Source: Aquilaria yunnanensis (lineage: Eukaryota > Streptophyta > Magnoliopsida > Malvales > Thymelaeaceae). Taken from it: a stretch of DNA of 64,000 nucleotides. The translations under genes were made by a program, and so were the position numbers. The notes under the pieces are model-generated. The model ran no database searches. It saw nothing but the letters and a program-made list of their open reading frames with translations, and had not been told where the DNA came from. The first letter of the stretch is position 1, and every line of letters begins with the position of its first letter. Of this stretch, positions 12,240-24,238 are shown in pieces. The stretch covers positions 186,001 through 250,000 of the forward strand of contig JBDJPA010000014.1 of NCBI GenBank assembly GCA_039654915.1, written 5' to 3'.

Positions 12240-12410
12240 CTGGCCGTGGAAACTCCTACTGCCGCACGAGAATCTCGCAGTCTGGTCCGCGAATCCCTGG
12301 TCCACCCTGGAATTCGAGAGCAGCAATGCCTTGTGGTGTTCCGCCGGCAAATTTGGCTTGGGAGGGGAGATCTCGCGCTGTTGTTTCCACCGGCAAATAA
12401 AAGAAAGTTT
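12240..12410. repeat. Dispersed repeat, copy 1 (partner at 40409-40565)
   Basis: About 160 bp here match 40409-40565 in the same orientation. Shared blocks include GCCTTGTGG, AAATTTGGCTTGGGA and GGGAGATCT, with scattered substitutions between them. The segment is GC-rich compared with its flanks and open in more than one frame (11880-12440), which could mean it derives from a captured gene fragment. Confidence 0.6.
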
Positions 12411-12440
12411 AAACTGTTGCTTTTTGGTCTAAAATGTTAA

Positions 12441-15400
12441 GAAATTGCCTTTTCCAAAATATGTTGGCTTTTCGAGTGTTGCTTTTAAACTGACTGCCAT
12501 ACCTGTGCTTTTAAACATTTTAGCTTTCTCATATTTTAGTTTGCTTGTGTTGCTCCGAATTTGTTTTTGATGGATGACTAAGCCTTGGGCAGAATTGGGG
12601 AACTTAGGAGTTGAAAATTTGTCGTAAAAAAGGTTAAAACTTGAATGAAATATTCTAATTAACCGGCCGGCAGAAATTATAAGTTTCTTAAGCTGCTTTA
12701 AGAATTGACCACTCTCTCATTTTTATGATTTCCTCTTCTTAATCCTCACTGCAATTGCAATTTTTAAGTTCTAACGTTTTATTTTATTTTTTTTCTTTCC
12801 CAAATTCTTTTGGAAGGGGCACATTATAAAAAGAAAGACAAAAGGGGCAAATAACCCACTCAACTTTTCGCCTTAGTGACTATTGGCTACTAAAATTTTT
12901 TTTACAATTAAAAATACCATTTTAGTTTTTATGGGCTATGATATTGATTGCTAAAATTTGCGATGTTGACAAATGAGCCATCTTTGGTCTTAACAAGCAA
13001 AATATTTTGCCAAAATTTGAAGCATTCCGTGGACTATTTTGATAAGACAACTGATTGAAATGATAAATTACAAAATTTATCCTTGAACTATATGCTCTTA
13101 TACACATTAACCCTAAAACTGAAAAATTCTTACCATCAGCACAGAATTTTGCTTCCAAAATCCCTAGCTCCAATGAATTCCCTAACAATTTCTTGTCTTT
13201 CCCATCCAAATCAATGAAATTTCTCACCATTCCCCAAATTGCCCAACAATTTTCCCACCATAAGCAGAATAATTTCATATGTTAGAGCCAAACCTAGACG
13301 AAGCCAAGCTACTACAGCGATTTGGGATTGGTAGCTGATTTGCTTGCTGGGAGTTGAGTTTGGCCGATTCACTCGCCAAGACTGGGAACCGATTTGCTCA
13401 CTAGGGGTGGGAGCACGGACGGAGGACAGCATCAGAATCAGAGCCAATTTGCTCGTTGGGACTAGGATAGATTTGCTCGTCGGGACTGGGAGCCGATTTG
13501 CTTATTGATTTCACGAACGAACATGGACTAGTCGCGAACGAATCGGAATGAATCGGGGCAGTCATCGTGAGTGAATTGGATTAATGATCTCTGTGATGCC
13601 AAATGTTGCCGATTTCTTCGAATCACAAGTTAATACAGTGATATCATTGAGGAAGACGAGAGTGCCGAGAGAGAGCTTGGTTTCATTGGAGACAGGGGAA
13701 GAAAGAAAAGGATGGTGGAAGAGAGAAAAAAATAGAGTCTAGGGGTATTTGTAATGTTGGATAAAAGTTTAGAGGTATGTTAGGTATTTTATCTGTTTTT
13801 TTTTACACAATTTTGTCACATATATTGCCACATCATCAAAATATTTCAAATCATCATACATCTAAACAAAAATAATGGTAATGGCCAATATCTGTTAACA
13901 AGATAACTTTAGTGACCGATTTACAATGGTAGGTGATCTGCCTATTATGAAAACTTGATTGGGGTTAGGAGCAGAACTAGAGAGGGGCTAGCAGAGGCCT
14001 GAATCCTCCTAAAATGGAAAAATACTTGAAATTTGTTTTAAAATTTAAAGGTAAATGCATTCTAGTTCTTCTTTAAAATTAGTCAAACTTCCTAATAAGA
14101 GTTATAATTAAAAAACAAAACATTTATTCTTATAAAAATCCTGGGTTTGCCCATAGGGTATTTAACCCTTTTGTCTAAGAAGAAGCCTGCTCCATCTAAT
14201 GTTCTTTTGGGTTAATGGGTATCACACTCATAATTTAAGCCAAGGATTAGTGAGCTAAAATTTATTAATTAAGCTCATTAATATTGACATGGCTTTTTAG
14301 GGGCATTTTTTTTTATGTAGATACATTACACGTAGAAGATCGGTTCATGAAAAGAGTAAAGTGGCATGTGTGAATACTTACATGGCAAGAATATATGAAA
14401 GTGCCGTGGACCAAATTATTCATAAAATAAAGAATGTATTTGAAATAAAGCTTAGTGGCATGCTTTAAGGCAAAGCACGCATGGAATTTTTTTAATGCAT
14501 GAAAACGTAGAAAGCTCGCTTGGAAACTTATTTTTTTGTGACAATGATAGCTTACGTGCCTTTGTGAGCATTTGGTGGCAAATTGAATGCACGGGAAGCA
14601 AGCATACGGCAGAGTGTGTTCTAGCATGGAAGTATTTTCTGTGTAGGTAATGATCTTATTTTTACCAAGCGGTTATTGAGTGTATGACCATGTAACTAAG
14701 GCACTCCACTGGCAATGGTTTGCTATGTATTGTGTACATGATGCATAGAGTTTTATGAAGGCAACTTGTATAGCTAGGGTGCCAAAGACCTAAAGCTTGT
14801 TTTTTCTATGCTTAGTTTGGTTGTGCTTGTGTATATTGTATGAAATTGCACAATGTACATGAAATAGGGGTTAAGTTGTAACCATAAAGTATGATTGGGT
14901 CGTAATAACGTAGAGCACATGTATTATGAACTTAATGTTTCTAAATTAAACAAGGATCTGATAATGAAATGGTGTTTGCCTTTTAATGTTATCTAAAGCT
15001 CTAGTTAAGAAGCAATAGGATTTGTTTATATGAATATGAACAACTATGAAGTTTATTTTCAAACATGGTTTATAAACTTATGTATGTTCCTTTGTCATTC
15101 CTAATTGCAAACTAAGGCTTTAGAATCAAACAGATCCTAGTACAAAGACTAGTCTTAAAGCACCTATGACCAAATGCATGCTTGGTTATTTTTTGTAAAC
15201 CATACTTAAACAAAAAAAGTTAGTTCTTGGGAATTCAGTGCATAGTGGATTTTAGTACCCCAATCTAGGAAACTATGACATTGTTTTGACCTCAAACATT
15301 TGAATTGCTTATAATTAGCTTTTGCTTGTGCAGTTTTGCTTCCTTCCAATGCTACCTTATGATTGGGGTTAGGCATATGTCGAAAGGGCATGATAATGGG

Positions 15401-15650
15401 AGCCTGCAATTTTCCAAAAATATGAATTTCATGATGGCCCATGCCTTAATTGCAAAGTTTGGTCAGGAAACCATTGTTAATTGGAAAAACTCATTACAAG
15501 GGGGGGGGGGGGGTATTCTTACCTCAAATTCTTATGGCGAAAAGTGTAGGAAAGAATTTGGTAGGAAAACCATTGGGCAAAAATGGGTGACTGGTTAGTG
15601 TGGTCCCTAGCAGATGATTTCCTGCAATAAAAATGTGATTAATAAAAACG
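12441..15650. other. Intergenic DNA, no gene seen
   Basis: No frame longer than about 120 codons and nothing recognisable in the short ones. It holds a degenerate minisatellite (13330-13510), a 14-16-base G run near 15501-15514, and AT-rich filler. The left terminus of the CACTA element should be near the high-coordinate end, but I could not find a CACTA-type inverted repeat there. Confidence 0.4.
13330..13510. repeat. Degenerate minisatellite, unit about 27 bp
   Basis: Variants of CCGATTTGCTCGTTGGGACT recur at least six times, some interrupted, between the two positions. No function is apparent. It may be a relic of a repetitive coding or LTR region. Confidence 0.5.
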
Positions 15651-15659
15651 TAGGATAAT

Positions 15660-15965
15660 TGTTAGAATGACATGTTGGGAAGTTCTGGTGCCAAAGTATC
15701 ATATGCTTTTAGTGTGACTTAAGTGAGTAAAGACCATATGTATAGGAAAAGTGTTTGAGCACTTGTCCTATGCTTTTACTGCATATGTTGTTTCCTATGC
15801 TCTTATGACAAATGAGGATGGGGATGTCTCAAAACTATAGGACTAATTCTTCATCCGATTTTCCTATAGTTTGTTTTTCCTACATTTTTGTGACATAAAT
15901 CGTGAAACATTTTACACATGTTTGCTATGACTGTCTTACAACTTTAGTTTTCATATGCATATCCT
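15660..15965 (+). repeat. Left subterminal repeat region of the CACTA element
   Basis: Short motifs CCTATGCTTTTA, CCTATGCTCTTATGAC and CCTACATTTTTGTGAC recur. They are inverted relative to CATAGGA motifs at 39820-40200. In this family such subterminal motifs bind the element's own regulatory protein. The match between the two ends supports one element spanning the interval. Confidence 0.65.
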
Positions 15966-15984
15966 ATGGCTTTGCTACAGATTT

Positions 15985-15996
15985 TGCTATAAAAAT
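15985..15996 (+). promoter_or_regulatory. Possible TATA box of the CACTA transposase gene
   Basis: GCTATAAAAATC lies just inside the left subterminal repeats and about 780 bp before the transposase start codon at 16779, followed by a pyrimidine-rich stretch. Position fits a core promoter, but there is no independent support. Confidence 0.4.
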
Positions 15997-16778
15997 CTCC
16001 CTATCTCCTTTCTTCCACCCTCTTTTTTGGTTCGTCTCTGCTACTGCTTTAGCTTTTACTTTTGTTTGTACTTTAGCTTTTTTTTTTCTGCTCCGCCAAG
16101 GTGTTGTGAACGTATTTTAGAGATTAGTGATTTAGATAGTAGTTACTTGTTTTTTTAAAATATATATTTATGTTATTTTAGATAGCTAAGTTATAATACA
16201 ACAAATAGTTGCAGCGAAAATATTTATTCATTAAACCTTAGATTCTCCATTTATAATTGTGTTGATGACAAATATAATATTGATATGATTCAGATTATGG
16301 GTAAAAAATATGTTTTGGATTGAGTTATATTTGTGATTAACATAATCATGGATTGTCCATGTTGGATAGTTGAAAGTTGCATAAGTAGTATTTCAGTTAA
16401 TATGTTTTTTTTTTGTAGTAGCAGTTTGTGAATTTTGGAAGACTATTTCCCAAATAGTTCATGTAGTGTGTTTTTTAATAAGTTGATATTGCTGGGAAAC
16501 AATCTGCATGGGAACTAAAAGGAAATACTGCCAAAATTTACATACAATGCTACTAAAATGGAATAGTTAAAATGCTTTACTAGTTATGCAACTTTGAACA
16601 GAGTAGAGCCTTCTCCTTAATGGATTAGGTGGTTTAGTTATGGAAATTTGACATGCATGCATGACATATATAGACAATTCATGAACAATAACACTATATA
16701 TATATATATATATTATTTATGTTGAGCGTTTTTACTATTTATTTTGCAAAGGAACCAAATGTCTACTAGTTGACATGA

Positions 16779-19700
16779 ATGGATGTACAGTGGATAGATA
16801 TAGAACAACATATGAATCCTAGATTTATGATTGGTGTTAATAAGTTTTTACAGTTTGTGTCTTCCTACGGAGTAAAAAATGATCAAATGCCATTGTCATA
16901 ATGTAATAACAGATTTTATAGAATAGAAGCGAAAGTGAAAGAACACTTATATCAATATGAATTTATGCCAAACTATTACATATGAGACTAGAGATGTCAA
17001 TTGGGCGGGTTCGGGTAGGGTTGTGCAATTTTAGAACCTACCCCGTGATACAATCCTTATAACCCAAATCCTACCCACAACTTGCATCGGGTAGGGTTTT
17101 CTAAACCCGTATCCTACCCTTGCACTAGCAGGTAGGATGCAAATTCTTGACCCGTAAACTTAACAAATTATTACATATGAGATTAAGAGAAATCTAACAT
17201 GTAAACTACGATAAATTTCTCACACAACAACAATAAATATGTTCGAACAAAAAAAAACAATAAATAACAATGTCCAAACAATAATTAATTCTAGTAATAC
17301 AATTCTCATTAATACAAACTAGTCAAATATAAATAAAATATGAACTATGCCTATCAAGCAAATATAAAAATACCATCTCTACGAAGACTGCTTATAAGAC
17401 CTGCAATCAATATAGGAGAAAAAATGAGCAAAAGGAGAAAAAAAAAAGCTGCACAACATGTCAAAAACAAGACTCACAACATAAGCAATTAAAACGTGGT
17501 ATGTAACAACCATATCAAAAATTTAAAAAAAACAATCAACTTAAATAGCCACAACATGCCACTTATATGTAATCATTGAGAAAAAACAAATGATTCTTAA
17601 GAAAAGTCTATAAAAAAAACAAGACTTGCCAAACTAATTAACAAAGAGCCTTTGTAGCTACATAAAATTAACAAATAAAATCCTAAAGACCCACTTTGCC
17701 CAATTAATGGTGTACTACAATGAAAGTAGATGGCTACCTACTAAGACATATAACATATAAAAATACCAAAAAAGATAAAAAAGAAGCTAAGACAAGTGAG
17801 CAATACATGAATACTATAAGAAACAAAACAGTAGCATGATATTATCATGGGTCCTTAAGTAATCTCAATATTAGCATCAATCATCCTTTAGTGGGGTGGG
17901 TTCAGGGCAGGTTGTTAGCTAAACCCGCATCCTACCCTCACCCAACGGTTCTATTACAAAAAAACTTGGATCTGCCCTGAATCCGTTTAATTGGAAAAAA
18001 AACCCTGCCCATCGGGTAGGGTAGGGTAGGGTTGGGTATCCATGGGACAGGGTTCAAATTGACATCCTTATATGAGACTGTCACAATGAACAACATATTA
18101 GAAATTTGCACAGTTCAAGTATGGCTTGTAGTTATTTTTTATCATCCTCATATGGAGTTATAAGTAGGGAATCAAGTAGTGTAGATATGCATGAACAAAT
18201 GATACATGAATCAATGGGTCCATTAACATCAAATGTAGGATCCGAAAATAGTGAAAGAATGTTGGTGGATGAACGGTTTATCAATGCTGATGTCGAAGAA
18301 TTTGATGGCATCAGTAATAATAATAATAATAATATGTTTGATGTGTTTGAAATGAAACAGGAGCTACCTAATCTGACCACACAACATTTCTATAATTTGT
18401 TGGATGATGCAAATGAACCATTGTAGGATGGATATATGAAACACACACGATTATTTGCAATGACCCAATTGTTAAGTTGCAAAAATAAGTTTAATATGAT
18501 GGATTGTTGTTTCGATCGAGTGTTGGAACTTATGAAAGAAATGTTACAAAAAAACTAATAGACTCTTAAAGATGCTATACAATATAAAACAACTAACAAA
18601 AGAACTTGGGTTGCTATATATAAAAATTCATATTTGTGAGAATAACTATATGTTATTTTATCGTGAAGATGAGAAATTAACATATTGTTATGAATGTGAG
18701 AGTTCTAGATATAAAGAAAAAGTAACCTTTGGAAGGAGGAAGTTAATTCCTAAGAAATTGTTACGGTATCTTTTATTAATGAACAGGTTGAACTGCTTGT
18801 ACACGTTATCAAAAAAAGTAACTCACATGACTTGGTATGCTTATAATAGATGAAGCAATGATGATAGTATGGCTTGTCCATGTCAGTCTAAAATGTGGTG
18901 AAACATAGACTGAACAATCCTATCAGTTGTTGCTGAAATAAGAAATGGTAGGTTTGGACTATGTACAGATGGTTTTAACTTGAATAATGTTATTGGTGGA
19001 ACATACACGACATCGCCAGTCATTATTATTATTTACAATCTTCAACTAGAATTGTGTATGAAGGAACCAATTATTTTCATGACTCTCCTAATTCTTGGCC
19101 TTAGAGCATTGGGACACAATATTGATGTATTTTTACAACCATTCATTGAGGAGGTAAAAAATTTATAGTCAAAAGAAGTTGTTACATGAGGCAGCTTGCA
19201 ACAACAGAATTTTGTTGTGAATACATGTTTATTATGGACAGTTAATGATTTTCCTAAACTAGGAAACCTTTCGAGGATGGAGTACTTATGGTAAAATTTT
19301 GTGTCCATATTGCATGGATGAACTTGACACAATTTTGTTGAAGAAATGCAGAAAGCCATGTTGGTTTGATTGTCACTAGATTTTTCGCTGTACATATTTT
19401 GTTCAAATGTAATATCGTTCATCCTAGGGAATTGAGTGCTGTCCTTAATCCATATAAATCAGGAGAGGAAATTCATGATATCTTGGTTGGATATTGTTTT
19501 TCCTCCTTTTGGTTATTCATATGATAAACACCGAATTATGGGGTTTGGAGAGTGGTATAATTGGTAAAAATGTTGTATATTCTAGAAATTACCCTATTGG
19601 AAGTATTTTCTAATCCGCCATAATTTAGACGTTATGCATATTGAAAAGAATTATTTTGAGAATATTTTAAACATTGTTATGGATATACGGGGGAAAACAA

Positions 19701-21389
19701 AAGATAAATTGAATTTTTGCCTTTTCCTTGAGGAGTTAAAGAATATGTGTCCTGAACTACATTTGCCATATGTCTGGAGGGCCATTGTGAAACCAAAAGC
19801 ATCTTATACCTTGAGTCTGGAACATGGAAGAAAAGTTACTTTGTGGTTGAAAATGATAAAGATGCATAATGGGTATGCCTTAAACTTGGGTCATATGGTT
19901 AACTTTAGTGATAGTGCATCTATAACTTTAAAAGCCACGATTGTCGCTTGTTCATATAGAGGTTGCTTTCTATTGGATTATGTGGGTACATGCTAGGTCT
20001 TATATAGGAGATGATTTCTGAATTTTGTTCATTTTTTAGAACATTATGCATAAGTAGAATTCGATTTGATGACATACAACAATTGGAGTAGAATATAATG
20101 GTTACCATATATAAGTTGGAGAATATATTCCTTTTTTTTTTTATTTGATGCAACATCTTGTCATCTACCTCCCTCATGAGGCAAAGCTGTGTGATCCGAT
20201 GCAATTTCAATGGACGTATCCTTTCGAAGGGTAATTTTCGCATATTAGGTTGACGATTCATATTTCTGTCAACAATTTTCTTCAATTGTATGCCAATAAT
20301 TTTCACATATTATATGTCAATAATTTTTATATGTTTTTAACTTGGTAGACTCATGTGTTTGTTGAAGTGAAAGGCTCGAAATAAAAAAGCAATTGAAGGT
20401 TCAATTGTTGAAGCACACTTAATCCAAGAAATGTCTACATTTTGTAGCCCCTGTTTTGATGTAAATATTCCTACATGGTTGAATATGGTGCCACAAAATG
20501 CTGACATCGATCTTCCTCCGGCTCATGTTGAGGCTCGCTTACAATCCATTTTCAATACGAGATGTCGTAATATACCTAACCATGAGTAACAACGTTTACT
20601 GGATCTCATTGAGAGCTATAAAGTGCACATTACATTTTGCGAAACTACAATGAGGTTCTACCGATTGTTAGGTGCCATAAATGCTGACTAATGTTGTGGT
20701 TTTTTTTCAATCATATTGCTTTAATTCATTTTGGATAAATATCATTGCAGGAACTTTGACTCTTGTATATTGATGAGATTTCCCCAATACAATTACAGTC
20801 AATTACAAAGTTATCAGGATGAATATTTCGCTCAATGTTTCTTGTCATATGTAAGTAGCATGTCATGGTAATTTTTATGTGTCTAAATATTTTTTGTTTG
20901 TATTTACTCAAGAAGTGATGTTATTATTAAATTATTGTTGTCAGGTTGACTGTTTTAAGGATAAATTAGATCCCCACATTATGCAAGTAGCCCCATAGTC
21001 CTATTTGAGTTGCCATTTCATGTAATGGATGTATTGTGAATGGTTTTCGCTTCTACACACAATCTTACGGCAAGGACAAAGCAAACATAGAATTATGGTA
21101 TTTGTGTTAGAGGTGAGACATAGGGATCCAAGGGGCTCAATTTTTATGGTCTTATTAATGATATTTTATGTATTAAGTACCATGGGAGAAGGCATAAGGT
21201 CATGACGTGGTTCAAATGTACCTGGTTTGATCTGACATGTAGTGTTCAAAGTTGTGCACAATCCGATGTTGTTGATGTTAGATGGAAAACTAGATTGTCA
21301 CCACCTAGGCCATTTATCTTTATGTCATAGGCTCAACAAGTTTACAACTATGAGTACCCTAACAAGACACCTCATCAGTGATAGACGGT
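16779..21389 (+). pseudogene. CACTA TNP2-type transposase, N-terminal and central part (broken)
   Basis: The start ATG at 16779 opens a transposase-associated domain (FMIGVNKFLQFVSSYGV, then EHLYQYEFMPNYY). The frame is interrupted at 16988 by a hAT element and resumes exactly in frame at 18079. It continues through a linker with six Asn codons (from about 18316) and FYNLLDDANEPL. After a stop at 18424 many stops and frameshifts follow, but TNP2 blocks remain recognisable. These include the CTDGFN-like region and PIIFMTLLILGLRALGHNID at 18980-19168, and MHIEKNYFENIL to KPKASYTLSLE at 19634-19900. The DUF4216-like end breaks at 21389 in the middle of a codon run and continues at 35434. In a working element the product would bind and cut the element ends. 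Here it is a relic. Confidence 0.82.
16989..18070. mobile_element. Non-autonomous hAT-type element inserted in the CACTA transposase
   Basis: Ends are inverted: TAGAGATGTCAATT at 16989 and TAAGGATGTCAATT as the complement of the end at 18070. The 8-bp target duplication TATGAGAC is exact (16981-16988 and 18071-18078), as expected for hAT elements. Subterminal GC-rich motifs of GGGTAGGG type lie at both ends (16999-17150 and 17890-18050). The 1082 bp contain no transposase frame. Removing the element plus one target copy restores one reading frame across the CACTA transposase-associated domain, which confirms the boundaries. Confidence 0.92.
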
Positions 21390-23396
21390 TGTAATAACCC
21401 TAAAAATTAAGAAAAATAAAATTACCAAATTACCCCTAAATGCAAAAATTACCATTTTACCCTTAATGGTATTTTAGTAATTTTACCTATCAATTTAGAA
21501 AATTGGTGTAAAACTAAAAATCTTAATCTTTAGATAATTCATTTAGTGGTTATTAAGTCAAAGTTTCGAGCCAAAAGCTCAAAGTCATTTTCTTTAGGCT
21601 AGGGGCATTTTTGTTATTTCCAACCGAGCATCGAATGGAAAATATGAGAGTACCATTGGATTCTTCTCGCGAAAAGAAGTCAATAGAAATTACCTCACTC
21701 AATTCTGAATTCGTTTGTATAGGTTTCCCAAAATTTAGCTAATATGCGTGTATTATTTAGACCGGGTTCATGCTACTGCTACATAAGATTAGTATTTATT
21801 TATTTCCCCTAACCCTAATTTCTTTCTTATAAAACATTGCAGCCACAAAACACCTATTAGGAATTTTAGAAACTCTAGGTTAAAAAAAAAAACTTGCCAT
21901 TATAATTTTTCCTAATTAATTACCCGACCATCATTACTATATAATTTTATTACTCTTTCTTTTGCCCTACACTTCTATTCCACTTGGAGACGAATTATGC
22001 CTGTAGGAATTCTCAGCAAGTCATCTCCTCTCGCAGCCACCCCTTTGACACAATATTTCTACGCTTAAACCACAACAAAGTGCCCCACAACTATTGGATC
22101 CTCTTTGCACGTGTTCTTGTTTTCGCTTATCCCTCCATCAAACTTGTGTAAGTCATCCCTTCATGCTTGATTTCTTGGTTATTCAAAAATACTAGAACAT
22201 TAATTTAATTTCATATTTTACCTAGATTTATTAGATTGAGGAGAAACTCTATTGGAAGACAAAAACGATCCTACACGTACTGGCGATTTCGAATTCATTT
22301 ATGTAAGTCTAAATCATTCTATATCACTCTTTTAATTTTTTTTCCAGCACCTAAAGGCTTTATATCTTTGTTGTAAATCTTTGGTAGATCATCATTACTC
22401 CAAGTTTTAGGTTTTTGCACTCGTTTCCGGTGCAATCTTGTCTATACTTGCTTCTAAGCCCCGGTAAGCCACTGTAGCCTTTTTAAAATTATCTTGGCTG
22501 CCAATTTCAAATCTTACAGCCCTAATAATTCTCTTTTACAAAGGCCTAGGAAATCCTTACTCGAAGGTTTAGCATTTTTTTTGGACTTCCGAAGCGTCAA
22601 AGGTCCTGAAAACACATTGGTAACCGAAAAAAACATTTTTTCCTTCCAAGATCAGTTTTTACAGCCACTAAATAAGCTTATGACTCAGTGTATTGGCTAT
22701 TGTAATTTTAGGATTAATACCAAGAAAACTCCTGACACGATCCCGAATAAGCACGAGGCCACCGGAGACGCCTAGAGACTCTTTTTGCTCACTAGGTAAA
22801 ATTTCGGCCTAGATATCAAGAATAGGAACCTTCCAAGTGCCATTCGGGAAATTTCCAATTTTTTAGTATATTTTTCTAATGTTCTACCTTACTAAATTTT
22901 GTAGGACCATTCTAAGAAACCACCCCAATTCGCTGTGTTTTTCCATACTAGGTAAAGGGGAAGAACGAGTTAGTTCTCGTGGGCCCTCTTAGGCTCAAAA
23001 TAAGCATAAACCCGAATAATAAATTTTACGTAAATAATTGGGTTAAATAAAATCTTTAAATGCATGGGAAACATGGGTAGGGTAATTAATTAGTTCTTCT
23101 AGAAATTTTATTTTATTTTATTTCCAACGAGATGTAATTTTGGTTGGTTTGTTGCATGGTTGTAATGATCTGATATATGATGTATGTTTGGCGCTAATAT
23201 CATCTAGGATCGTTTGTAACAAGAATTAAATTAGAAGTATGTTAGGACCGTTTGAATAACCCTGTTAGTAATAAAACACGAGGCATGCATGGTTGGCGAT
23301 GGACCATATCTGCATGACCTGACAAGCCGTAAATTTAGACGAGAGGTTCAGAATAGACGATTCAAACTCGAGAGGCATGTTAGGGTGGTAGCGGAT
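21390..23396 (+). mobile_element. Solo-LTR-like element, left part
   Basis: The element begins TGTAATAACCCTAAAAATT directly after CACTA coding sequence ending ACGGT (21385-21389). It is non-coding, with phrases typical of large plant gypsy LTRs. It is cut at 23396 by the Tat element and resumes at 34048. The joined length would be about 2.85 kb. No internal retrotransposon genes belong to it, so it is either a solo LTR or a large non-coding LTR derivative. Confidence 0.6.
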
Positions 23397-24238
23397 TGAT
23401 AGCCGAAGGGCTACCATCCCTCTCAGTACACACCTCTTGCCAAAAATATAGTCGGAGAGCCAGATGTCACCCAAAAGAGGCACTGCCACTGACCTCGGAA
23501 GGAGCAAAGTCAAAGCGCCTCCTACTCGGGACTTCGGCTAATACGTCAGGGACTTCAAGGATGTTACCGGCTCCCTCGGAGGACCAAGCGGATCGCCTTC
23601 GGAGGTGAAAGTCCAGCTATCCCAAGCAGGAGAAGAATCCCCCTGAAGGCGGAACCCCCGAACTAGGGAACTCCCCGAAAAAGGACGTTCGTGCCAAAGG
23701 ACGACCTCGCCAAGAGGACCTCGGGAGTACGGTAGGAGCATTTAAGGGGCCTCTGACATGTCGTCCACAGGCGCTACACATCGCCTGGAACGGCGGTCTG
23801 ACGCGCCGGTGCCGTCCAAGTCCTGTCACGACCCGTCTCGGTCTCAGGCCCGAGGAGCCTACGAAACGGCTACCTGTCCCCTACGCCCGAAAATAAGGAT
23901 CGCATCCAACCGAACACGTGTCACAATCTGAACAGGCTGGGCACCTCTATAAATACCAGGAAATAGGACTTGGCAAAGGATCGGACCCTCTCTGCCTGAG
24001 AAAACACACATAGGCAAGGCCATCTAACCTCCTAGTGTTCCTCCTCTATCTCCACTCAGGGTACTGACTTGGGCGTCGGAGGCTCCTCCCCAGAAGAACA
24101 CTCCGGGGACCTCTTAACCCTCTTTTCTGGGCATTTCAGGCACTCCCCTCTGGGAAACCTTTGCACCAGACACTCTGCCTCTCAGGAAGTCCCTCCCGAA
24201 GTCACAATGTCACATGACGAAGATGCTGACGATCATCA
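23397..24238 (+). repeat. 5' LTR of Tat element 1
   Basis: 842 bp, TGATAGCC...CATCA. By hand alignment it differs from the 3' LTR at about 46 positions with no length difference (about 5.5%), most of them C/T or G/A changes. It carries a CACGTG box (23915-23920) and TATAAATA (23948-23955), a likely core promoter for the sense transcript. Confidence 0.95.
23915..23955 (+). promoter_or_regulatory. LTR core promoter: G-box plus TATA box
   Basis: ACACGTGTC lies about 30 bp before CTATAAATA. The same pair occurs in the 3' LTR (TATA at 33757-33764), and the TATA is kept on the minus strand in element 2 (57952-57959), where the G-box is degraded. G-boxes bind bZIP/bHLH factors in plants. Transcript start would be about 30 bp downstream of the TATA box. 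Confidence 0.6.

Noticed and set aside
15501..15514. G run as a polypurine tract or quadruplex of functional interest
   Set aside because: No LTR follows it; it is a homopolymer in non-coding DNA and may even be an assembly artefact.
14300..15600. Left CACTA terminal inverted repeat
   Set aside because: I searched by eye for CACTACAAGA and close variants and found none, so I give only an approximate left limit.
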